Shown in pieces: positions 8,945 through 18,239 of a stretch of DNA of 18,239 nt; positions within the stretch are counted from its first letter, which is position 1; every line of letters starts with the position of its first letter. Source of the DNA: Xylaria sp. FL1777 (Eukaryota > Ascomycota > Sordariomycetes > Xylariales > Xylariaceae); the NCBI GenBank assembly GCA_022578965.1, contig MU400960.1, positions 1 through 18,239 on the forward strand. The letters run 5' to 3'. The position numbers were made by a program, and so were the translations under genes. The notes under the pieces were generated by a model. It had not been told where the DNA came from. It made no database searches and saw only the letters and a list, made by a program, of their open reading frames with translations.

Positions 8945-9890
8945 GTTTTAAAAGTATAAACAGGCTAACAATATAAACAAAAATAAAAAAAAATAAAAGA
9001 AACAAGAAATAAAGCATATTATAGTTGTATTAATAAAAGTAAAAGTGCAGAATTTGTTTTTATGTATAATAATATGTATTATTAAATAGAAAAAAAAACT
9101 ATTAGCTAAGCTAATTATAGTAAACTAGTAGTAAAAAAAAAAAAGCAAAAGTAAAAAAATAATGCTTGCTAAAAATAAAAGCTTTATTAGTAATAAAAAC
9201 AAAAAGATTTTGCTATAACAAAGTAAAAAGAAAGTTAAGCAATAAAACAATAAGCTTATTTAAAATATAAAGCGTAAAAAACAAAAAAAAAATTAAAAAA
9301 AAAAGAATAACTAGTTTTAAGGCGTTTAAAATAGTATTATTATTTTTGTTGCTATTAAGAAAGCTTAAGTTACTAGAACTAAAAAAACTTTAGAATTAAA
9401 AACAAGCAAAAAAAGCAAAAAAGGAAAAAAGTTTTAGTTTAAGCAGTTTAAAATTTATAGCATTGCTATTGTTTAAATTTAAAAAAGCAAAGCTATTTAT
9501 ATATAGCAGTTTTAAAAATTGCTTAAACAAAGAAATAAAAAGTAGCAATAGCACTTAAAAATAAATAAAAAAAAGTTAAGTAGTTAAAAATAAAACATTT
9601 ATAAAAAAAAAAAAAAAAAATAAGCAAAATTAGCTGCAAATAAAATAATAGTAGTACAAAAACAAATTAAAAATTAAAAGCAATAAAATAAAAGCATAAA
9701 AGTATATAAATGCTAAAATGTTTTTATTAAAAAACAGGTTAAAAAAAAAAATACAGAATTAACTAAAAAGTTAAGCAGCTTTTTGTTTTAGTTTAATAAT
9801 TTGTTATGCTTAAGCTTTTTTGCGTTTTTGCTAATTATGTTTAGCAGCTAATAAAAGCATAGTAATTAAGCTACAAAAAAAACAGTAAAA

Positions 9891-9978
9891 CAAGCAAAAA
9901 TAGTAATATAACAAGTAAAAGCGCTAAAAAAAAGCAAGCAAAAATAGCAACACAACAAATAAAAGCGCTAAAAAAGAA
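9891..9978. repeat. 44-bp direct repeat in copy A
   Basis: Two units start at 9891 and 9935 with CAAGCAAAAATAG(T/C)AA and continue to AAAAGCGCTAAAAAA. A looser run of AAGCACTAAA and AAACATTAAAC words follows to about 10020. Differences are transitions plus end variation. Copy B has the same pair at 16007 and 16051, so the duplication predates the divergence of the two large copies. Confidence 0.85.
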
Positions 9979-10417
9979 CTAAAAAAGCACTAAACAAACA
10001 TTAAACAAGCACTAAAAAATAAGCTTAATAATAACGTATAACTTAAAAAAAAACAAGCTATAATAAAAATGCAAATATAATAAAAACAAAAAAAAGAAAA
10101 AAAGAAAAAAAAAGCAATAGTAACAAGCAATAAAATTTATAAACAAATTTTTATAATGTGCATTAAAAAAGTTGTAGTATTATAAAGAGGTTAATATGTA
10201 AAAGATTAAATATATTAAGCAGCAAAAAAAAAATAATTAGCTTTAAATAAAGCAATGCAAAAGTACTGTTATGTTAAGCTAACAGATTGCAGAAATAAAA
10301 GCACGTAAAGCTAGCAAATAATTAAGCATAAAAACTATTAGTAAAAAAATCAATAGAAATTTTCACTAAGTTAAATATATAAACACGCTATTAACTTTAA
10401 CTTAAGGAACAAAAAAA

Positions 10418-10481
10418 TAAGCTTGTTACTTTTAAAAGCTATACTAATTATTATAGCGCTTAAAACATTTTTTTTATAAAG
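10418..10481. other. 64-bp spacer between the two large copies
   Basis: Sequence starting TAAGCTTGTTACTTTTAAAA and ending CATTTTTTTTATAAAG. It has no counterpart left of copy A or right of copy B. Its presence means the two copies are not directly abutting tandem units. The exact limits are uncertain by a few bases because the edges are A- or T-rich. Confidence 0.65.
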
Positions 10482-10586
10482 TTAAGTTTAATATTTTTAT
10501 TATAACAAGTAATATATTTTTGCATTTTTTTTAGCTGCTAAAAAAAAGCAGAATACTATAGCTAGTAATACAAACAATACGCAAAC

Positions 10587-10684
10587 TAACGTTTTTTTTG
10601 CTAAAGCTTTATTTTTTTAAGCTTTTAAGCTTACTTTTTTTGTTTAAAAAAGCAAAAGCTTAAACATGCACTAAGCAAACGTTA
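10587..10684. repeat. Imperfect inverted repeat near the left end of copy B
   Basis: Counterpart of 4361-4458 at the expected 6226-base offset. It retains TAACGTTT at the left end, AAACGTTA at the right end and the inner AAGCTTTATTTTTTTAAGC / GTTTAAAAAAGCAAAAGCTT pairing. The fold is preserved because both arms were already nearly pure A/T. Confidence 0.5.
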
Positions 10685-13600
10685 AAAAAAATAATATTAC
10701 TAATTTTAAGCTTTTTGTTTTTAAGCAAACCTAAAAAACAGCAAAATATTATATAAAAATAAATATTAGCTTAGCAAAACTATATACTAAATATACTTAT
10801 ATAAACTACAATTGTTTTTTTAAGTATTTATATTTTTTTTAAAAAGTATACTAATAAACTTTTATAAAACTAAACATAACAAAATAATTAAAATAAAAAA
10901 ATATTATGTTTAAAGTAAATATAAAAAGCAGTAGTACGTTTATTATATGCTATAAAAATTATAGTAAATAAAAAAGCTATATATACTTTTAGTTATATAT
11001 ATATGCTATATTGTTTTTATAATTAATAAATTTTATTACTGTAGTTTTTAATATAACATAAATAAAATTAAACTTTATATAAAAAATTTAATACTATATA
11101 AGTTACGTTTTATAAATAATAATATAGCGCAAACCTTTTAAGTAAAAAACAAACAATATTACAAAAAACTTAAAAAAAAAAGCAATACTATATAAAAAAC
11201 TAACAGTTAATAATAATGCTATATAAACTACTTAAAGTAATACTATATAAGTTTTTAAAAAAATAAATATTACTAAAGTAATAATAATTTAAATTATTTT
11301 AAGTTATTTTTTTAGTATATTAAGTTCTTTTTAAAAATAATATTATTTTATATTAGTTTTTATATACTAAAAAATAAGCTAAAATATAATTACTATATAA
11401 TTTTAAATATTTTATTTTTAATAGCTTTTATTAGTTTTGCTTTAGTTTTAAGTTTTATTATAGCTACTTATAATTATTAAAATTATAGCTATTATTTGTT
11501 TTTAGCTTTATATTATTTATAACGTTTATTTTGTTTTTTTTTTTGCTAGTTTTATTGCTATTAGTTAGCTTTTTTACTAGCTTACGCTATATAGCTAGCT
11601 TTATGTTTAGCTTTTTATATAATATTATATATTTTATAAAAATTTTCTTTATTAATGTATTTATTTAGTATAGCAATTTAAATATTAATATTAAACTATT
11701 AGCTTTTAAGTTTTTTAGTTTAAGCTGCACTAATAAATTAATAAAAAAAAATAGTAGTTTTGCAGCATTAAAAAATATACTAAAGCAAAATGCATACAGT
11801 TAAAAAAACACAGTAAATTGCTTAGTAAATATATAAAAAAGCTATTTAAAAAACATATATAAAGAACTTTTGCTACAATAATTAAATAAATACTAAAGCA
11901 TAGCATTAAAGCTAAAATAAAAAGCATTACGTTTTTATTACATAAGTATTATAACGTATTAATATATATTATAGCATGCTTATATAGCAGTATTGCAAAC
12001 TTAATTAAGCAATAATAACAAATATATTAATATAATAATTATTAAAGCTTTTTTAAATAAGTAACTTATATTATTATATAATAGCTTTTTTTTTATTATA
12101 TTATAGTATAATAGCTTTAAGTAACTATACTTAAAACTAAAAAAATTTAACTATATAGCAATATGCTTAAATAATTAAACATAAAAAAACTTAGTTTTTT
12201 TAAAGTTTAGCATAACTAAAATATAAAAGCTAGTATATGCTTAATAATAGTTAAACTAGTTATTAAAAAATAAGCATATAATATTTTTGCTAGTAAATAT
12301 AGTAAGCTAAGCTTTTTAAATTTTATAATATTAAAAAGCAAAGCTTTTGCTTAACTAATTAGCATAATTATTTAAAGCATTAAGCATTAATGCTATATAT
12401 ATAAACTAGCTTTAATATTTATTTGTGTTATAATTACTAAAGTTATAAGTTTTTATTTTTAGTTTTTATTATTATATAAAAGCAAAAAATAAAAAGTTAG
12501 CATTATTAAATAGTACTATTTTTTTTATTTAAAAACCTTTAATTTTAGTTTTGCTTAAAGTAGCAAAAACTTAAAAATAAATGCAATAAACATTAAATAA
12601 ACTAAAAAGTTAAAAGTAGCTTTATATATAGTTTAGCTAGCTTTTATATAAAATATTGCATTATTTTTAATAAAAAAGCTTAAGCTTTTTAAAATATAGC
12701 TTATAAGCTTTAAAAAACTTTAGGTTATATATATAAACAACTAATTATAATGCAAGCTTAAAAGTTTTATTATATAATAATTATACTTTATAATATTTAG
12801 TAAAAATAATAGCATAGTTAATAATATTTTAAAAGTTTTTTAGTAACGTTATTTTAAATTGCTTATTTATGTTAAGTATACTTTGCATTATATTTTGTTA
12901 AATTATTTTTAGTTAATTTTAATGCTTAAAAAAAAATAAAAAAAGCTGCTTTAAAGCATAATTTATAAGTTAAAAAATATGCTACTTAAATATATTATTT
13001 AGTACTTATAGTATGCTATATTTTTATATTACGTTTTTTAAGCTAAGCTTTTATAATAGCTTTTTTAATTTGTTAGCTATGCAGCAATTTTAAGTAATAT
13101 ATTATAGCTATAATACTTAAAAAAAAATATTGCTAATGTAAGTTTGCTTAAAAAAAGTAAGCAATACTTAGTTAATAAACATATGTTTAGTATATTTAAT
13201 AGCAATAAACTGCTTTAATAATATATTACTATTAAGTAGTGCAAATATTGCTAGCTTTTTAATAAGCTTAATAAAGTAAATAATATAAATAAGCAAAAAA
13301 TTATTTAGCTAGCATATTAAAACAAAAAAAAAAAAGTTATAAGTAATAAAATTAGTTAGCAAAAATAAATAAATAATTTACTAAAAAAGCAGTTTATAAA
13401 AGTTTATAGTAATTATAATATAAAATTAAAGCATATAATATTTATAGCATATATTATAGTAAAGCAATATAAAAACATTAAATAAAATAAATAATATATA
13501 ATATAGCTAGCTTTTATAAAATTAAAAAGCATTAAAAAAAAAAAAAATTAAGTAGTACTGCTTTTTGCGTTAATAAGTAAGCTTTACTTTAATAATATTA

Positions 13601-14978
13601 TTTTAGTAAATTTAAGCTAAAAAATAACAAGTTAAACTATAATAAATTAAAAAAATAAAATCTTTTTATAAATGTTTATATATATTACTTATAAAAATTA
13701 TATAATTTAACTTAATATAAAGCTACTTTTTTAACTTAAAAGCTAGCTAGCATAATTTTTACTATTTTTAGCTTTTTTATATTTTAAAACAAATATTACA
13801 AATAAAAGATTTAATAATATTTTTAAAATAAGCTATTATTATTATACGCTTTTTTAGCTAAGCATGCTAACTTATAAAGCAAAGTATATAAAGGTATTAT
13901 ATTATTAATTAAATAAAAAAGTTTAATAATATAAAGCATATTTTAAAAAGCAAAATTAACTTATGTAATATTAAAGTAAAAATATTGCTAGTTTACTATT
14001 AAAAAATAGTTTGTATAAAATTTTTATAAAGCACTTTTTGCTAAATAGCTTATAATTATATTTTTAATATTATATTTTTATAAAAAAAAAATAAAGCTAG
14101 TAAAATAGCTAAACAAATGCTAATTATATAAAGTTTTAAAATAGTTTTAAAACAATTTTATATATTTATACAAAATAGCGTACTATAATTAAATATACTA
14201 AAAAAAGCTAAAGTTTTTTATTAAAGCTTACTAAATGTTTGCTTTTGCTTTAGCTTAAGCAAAACTAATAAAGTGCTAAGCAATAATTATAAGTAAACAA
14301 AAAGCATATAAAGCAAGTAATATATAGTTTTTTACGAATTATTTTTATATTTTAAATAATAAATAAGTAGTTTAATATTTAAAAATTAAAAAAAAGTAAA
14401 AAAAAAACAAAATAAATAATATTATTAAAACTATATTTAAAAAAGCTAAGCTACAAATTTTAAGTTTTATAAAGTTTTACTAAATTAAAAATGCAGTATA
14501 GATTTTAAAAAAAAGTAAATTAAAAAAAAAATAAATAACTTAAATTTAATATTGCTAAAAAAAATGCAACAAAAAAACAAAGCTAAATAATATAACTATT
14601 AATGTTATATTAATAAGTAATATATATTTATTAGTAAATATTATAATAAAAGGCCTTAATAAACAAAAAAAAAAGCGTAAGTTTATTAGCATTAAAAAAA
14701 GTATGCTAAAAAAAAATTTATAGTGCTTTTAGCTTAGCATAAAATAAAAAAAAATTAATAAAATTATTTTGTTTTAAAAAATTAATATAAAAAGCTAAAA
14801 AGCTTTATATAAAATAATTAGTTATATGTTTTAATATATAGCTAGCTATATTTATTACTTTATTTATAGAAAAAAATTAGTATTATAAATTTAAAAATAG
14901 AAATAAAAACTATAAAAAGAAAAAAAATAGCTTATAAAAGATTAATTATTTTAAAACTAAAAAAAACAAAAAAAGAAA

Positions 14979-15060
14979 AGCTTTTAAAAAACAAAATATT
15001 TTAAGACTTAAAGTTTTTTTAAAGACTTTAAGTTCTAAAATATTTTGTTTTTTAAAAGCT
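14979..15060. repeat. Near-perfect palindrome, 40-bp arms, in copy B
   Basis: Arms 14979-15018 and 15021-15060 pair over 40 bases with a 2-base centre and three transition mismatches. It begins AGCTTTTAAAAAACAAAATA. The original GGCC-like ends seen in copy A have decayed to AGCT. Presence at the same place in both copies shows the palindrome is an inherited part of the repeat. Confidence 0.88.
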
Positions 15061-16006
15061 GTTCTAAAAGTATAAATAAGCTAATAATATAAACAAAAAT
15101 AAAAAAAAACAAAAGAAATAAAAAATAAAGCATACTATAGTTATATTAATAAAAATAAAAGTATAAAATTTGTTTTTATATATAATAATACGTATTATTA
15201 AATAAAAAAAAAAACTACTAGTTAAGCTAATTATAATAAACTAGTAATAAAAAAAAAAAAGCAAAAGCAAAAAAATAATACTTGCTAAAAATAAAAGCTT
15301 TATTAGCAATAAAAACAAAAAGATTTTATTATAACAAAGTAAAAAGAAAGTTAAGCAATAAAGCAATAAGCTTATTTAAAATATAAAGCATAAAAAACAA
15401 AAAAAAAATTAAAAAAGAAAAAATAACCGGTTTTAAAGCGTTTAAAATAGTGTTATTACTTTTATTGCTATTAAAAAAGCTTAAGTTACTAGAACTAAAG
15501 AAACTTTAAAATTAAAAACAAGTAAAAAAAGCAAAAAAACAAAAAAGTTCTAGTTTAAGCAATTTAAAATTTATAGCATTACTATTATTTAAATTTAAAA
15601 AAGCAAAGCTATTTATATATAGCAGTTCTAAAAATTGCTTAAACAAAGAAATAAAAAGTAGCAATAATACTTAAAAATAAATAAAAAAAAGTTAAGTAGT
15701 TAAAAACAAAACGTTTATAAAAAAAAAAAAAAAAAATAAGCAAAATTAGCTACAAATAAAATAACAGTAGTATAAAAACAAATTAAAAGTTAAAAGCAGT
15801 AAAATAAAAGCATAAAAATATATAAGTACTAACGTATTTTTATTAAAAAACGAATTAAAAAAAAAAATACAAAATTAACTAAAAGGTTAAGCAGCTTTTT
15901 GTTTTAGTTTAATAATTTATTATGCTTAAGCTTTTTTGCATTTTTGCTAATTATGTTTAGTAGCTAATAAAAGTATAATAATTAAGCTATAAAAAAAACA
16001 ATAAAG

Positions 16007-16094
16007 CAAGCAAAAATAGCAATACAACAAATAAAAGCGCTAAAAAAAAGCAAGCAAAAATAGCAACATAACAAATAAAAGCGCTAAAAAAAAG
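16007..16094. repeat. 44-bp direct repeat in copy B
   Basis: Units start at 16007 and 16051 and match the pair at 9891 and 9935 in copy A. GCGCT is kept in both units of both copies, although CpG is scarce elsewhere in the large repeat. Confidence 0.85.
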
Positions 16095-16530
16095 CTAAAA
16101 AAATACTAAATAAGCACTAAATAAGCACTAAAAAATAAGCTTAATAATAGCATGCAACTTAAAAAAAACGAGCTATAATAAAAATACAAATATAATAAAA
16201 ACAAAAAAAAAAAAAAAAAAAAAAAAAGCAATAATAATAAGCAATAAAATTTATAAACAAATTTTTATAATATGCATTAAAAAGGTTATAGTATTACAAA
16301 AAGGTCGATATATAAAAGATTAAGTATATTAAGCAGCAAAAAAAAATAATTAGCTTTAAATAAAGCAATATAAAAGTATTATTATGCTAAACTAACAAAT
16401 TATAAAAATAAAAGCACGCAAAGTTAGCAAATAATTAAGCAAAAAAGCTACTAGTAAAAAAATCAATAAAAATTTTTATTAAGTTAAATATATAAACATG
16501 TTATTAACTTTAACTTAACAAACAAAAAAA

Positions 16531-17340
16531 TTTTAAATTTTTAAACTATATAATAAATTAAAATAAAGTTTATATAAAAATAACAAAAAAAGTAAGCTAT
16601 AAAAAATAATAAAAGTAAACTAAATAAAAATATAAGTTTAAAAAAAAAAAAAATATAAAGTACTAAAGGTTTTTAAGTATTTTAAGTATTTAAGTTTTTT
16701 TGTGCTATTTTTTTAGACTTTTTTTTTAAAAAATCTAATAATTTCTTTTGTTTGCATTTATAAAAACTACTAGCTTATTTTTTATAGCTTTTTAAGTTTT
16801 TTCTTAAATGCTTTTATATTTTTGTTTTTTATACGCTTTTATTTTTTTATATGCTTTATAGCGTTTAGTTTTTTTGTTTTTTAATTTAGCTTGCTTTGCT
16901 TTATATAAGTTTTATTAAATAAGCTTTATTTTTTTATAGCTTTTTATTTATAAAAGTAATATGCTTTTTTTTTTTTTTTAAAGCTTTTTTATTTAATAAT
17001 AAACGTTATAAAAAAGCAATAGCTACGTTTTATATAAAGTTTTTAAATAATAGCTAGCTTATACTTAAAAAACCTTGCTTTTTATTTTTTAATAAAAAAC
17101 CGTATTAGCTTAAAAAACAAAGTATATTTTTAATTATTAATAGTTTTATGTATTAATATATAAACTTAAACTTGTTTAATATAAATAAGCATTAAATTTG
17201 CTTATATTATAACTTTTAGAAGTTTTTACAACTTTTATTTTTTTTTAGGCTTATTTTTTGTTTTTTTTTGCTTATATAAAAGCAATTATGCTTTTTTTTT
17301 TATAAAGCATTGGCTTTTTAGCGTAAATTTTTTTTTTTTA
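16531..17340. other. T-rich right flank, no gene established
   Basis: The first 130 bases are A-rich; from about 16670 the + strand is strongly T-rich with recurring TTTTTTATA(C/T)GC and AGCTTTTT words. On the minus strand 16807-16911 is open for about 35 codons and is extraordinarily Lys-rich with Ala, Gln, Tyr and Arg interspersed, ending at TAA (16804-16806). This could be the remnant of a basic tail of a transposon protein or simply A-rich DNA read as Lys codons. It has no start codon and no recognisable family. Confidence 0.4.
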
Positions 17341-17460
17341 GCTCCTTAAGAGTTTCTAACGAACAGTTTTTTAGCTACGCTATTTTAAAAACTATAGTAG
17401 TATTTTAATACTCAATTGTTGTTTTATTAAAAGAAATAAAAGCGCTTTGCAAACTAAATT
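17341..17460. other. Short patch with surviving GA/TC/CC/CG
   Basis: GCTCCTTAAGAGTTTCTAACG, ACTCAATTG and AAGCGCTTTGC occur close together. TC, GA, CC and CG are scarce in the large repeats, so this stretch appears less mutated. It contains no open frame, promoter or RNA gene that I can support. Confidence 0.45.
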
Positions 17461-18239
17461 AAAAAAAACAGTTTAACATTTTTATATGTTTGTTTTAAGC
17501 TTTATTAATTAAAAGTTATTAGTTTAAATATTTATTGTTAATTATAACTAAACTGCTTATATTAAGCAAGCTTTGCTTATTGCTAGCTAAAGCAATTAAA
17601 TATAATATATTATGTTTTATTTATAAAAATTATAGCAATTAATAAATAAATAAATTAAACATATAAATTAGTAATAATAAATTACTTGTTTATTAATTTT
17701 ATAATATTATTTATAATAAGTAAAAAATTAGCTTTATTAAAAATACTAATAAAATAAAGTAGTATAATTATATAAAATTTATTATAACATTTTAATTGCA
17801 AAAAAATAAGTTATAACTTATATATTTAAGCAATTAAGCTATATATAAATTAAAGAATTAAACAATTAATTAAAAAGCTATTTAATAATATAAATAAAGC
17901 AATTATAGCTAATTTTTATAATGTTTTGCATAATAATTAAATTTATACTTTAAAATTTAGCATAATATTTATACTTTTATTTTTATTATATAACTTAGCT
18001 TAAATTTACTTTAATTAGCTAGTTAGCTTATTTAGCTATTTTATTTTATTTTAATATATATGTTTTTAAGCTACTATAAATTATAAACTTTTTTTAAACT
18101 TTTTTAAATATTATATAACTTTTAAAAATTGTTGCTTTTTTAGTAGCAAAAATTAACTTAATTTTTAAAATTTATAAACTACTAAATAGTTTTTTATAAG
18201 TTATACTACTATATTAAGCAAAAAGTTTTTATTTTTATA
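17461..18239. other. No gene seen; TTAATTAA-type AT sequence to window end
   Basis: Composition shifts to short alternating A/T words (TTAATTAAAAG, AATAAATAAATAAATTAAAC, TTATATAATTTAT) with long homopolymers becoming rare. The 3' end has a small GTTGCTTTTTTAGTAGCAA hairpin at about 18130-18149. Nothing aligns with the repeats to the left. It may be an older eroded element or ordinary AT-rich intergenic DNA. Confidence 0.5.

Larger units (their letters stand above)
4256..10417. mobile_element. Large repeat, copy A (about 6.16 kb), family unknown
   Basis: A 6162-base segment that recurs in the same orientation at 10482-16530. The left edge is placed where TTAAG(C/T)TTA(G/A)TA(C/T)TTTT begins to align, the right edge at the AACAAAAAAA ending at 10417. 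In the aligned pair 5281-5400 and 11397-11516, 10 of 120 bases differ and all ten are transitions; A keeps G/C at eight and B at two, so A is the less eroded copy there. The right-hand third (about 8270-10400) is A-rich on the + strand. It is probably a dead transposable element, but no LTR, clear terminal inverted repeat, target-site duplication or catalytic motif is legible. A segmental tandem duplication is the main alternative. All frames are closed by many TAA/TAG codons. Confidence 0.75.
10482..16530. mobile_element. Large repeat, copy B (about 6.05 kb), family unknown
   Basis: Colinear with copy A over its full length, same orientation. Offsets are 6226 at the left, about 6116 through most of the body and 6113 at the right end, so apart from the 109-bp block only a few bases of length change exist. 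B has fewer surviving G and C in the segment compared, for example AAAAAAT for A's AAAGAAT and TATAAG for TATAGG. Sites where B keeps C or G and A does not also exist, so both copies were mutated independently after duplication and neither is the direct ancestor of the other. Every frame is broken by TAA/TAG. Identity as a transposon is inferred from repetition and RIP-like decay. Confidence 0.75.

Noticed and set aside
4256..10417. LTR retrotransposon with terminal direct repeats
   Set aside because: The first and last few hundred bases of the copy do not resemble each other.
4256..16530. Tandem rDNA units
   Set aside because: No conserved rRNA segment is recognisable on either strand, and a 64-bp unrelated spacer separates the units.
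1..18239. Mitochondrial or plastid genome fragment
   Set aside because: The A+T content fits, but no rRNA, tRNA or respiratory gene is seen, and paired repeats with transition-only differences fit nuclear RIP better.

Overview
This is a very A+T-rich, non-coding eukaryotic region. By hand count, positions 5281-5400 hold 21 G+C in 120 bases (17.5%). No intact gene, rRNA or tRNA is recognisable on either strand. The most likely source is an AT-rich block of a filamentous ascomycete fungus eroded by repeat-induced point mutation (RIP). The main evidence is that the copies of nearly every repeat here differ almost only by C/T and G/A transitions. The organism is inferred, and no taxonomic marker is present.

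Layout: (1) 1-2016 is a nest of tandem repeats. It holds a 92-base A run, a 94-bp array (best part 432-880, degenerate copies from 138), a 67-bp array (981-about 1215), a 167-bp duplication with an AGCGCT-cored inverted repeat in each copy (1526-1857), and three 33-bp units (1918-2016). (2) 2017-4255 is degenerate sequence with one imperfect inverted repeat (2521-2628), a strongly T-rich tract (about 3099-3350) and a tandem duplication (3865-about 4107). (3) 4256-10417 (copy A) and 10482-16530 (copy B) are two head-to-tail copies of a roughly 6.1-kb repeat, 64 bp apart. They are colinear throughout except for small indels and one 109-bp block present only in A. (4) 16531-18239 is single-copy flank: T-rich to about 17340, a short less-eroded patch, then TTAATTAA-like sequence to the end.

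No genes act together here. The 6.1-kb repeat is probably a dead transposable element or a duplicated segment. Its family could not be determined: no reverse transcriptase, integrase, transposase or helicase motif survives legibly, and neither LTRs nor clear terminal inverted repeats are visible. The most informative content is the natural comparison between copies, which records the mutation process, a probable microhomology deletion and an internal palindrome with 40-bp arms kept in both copies.
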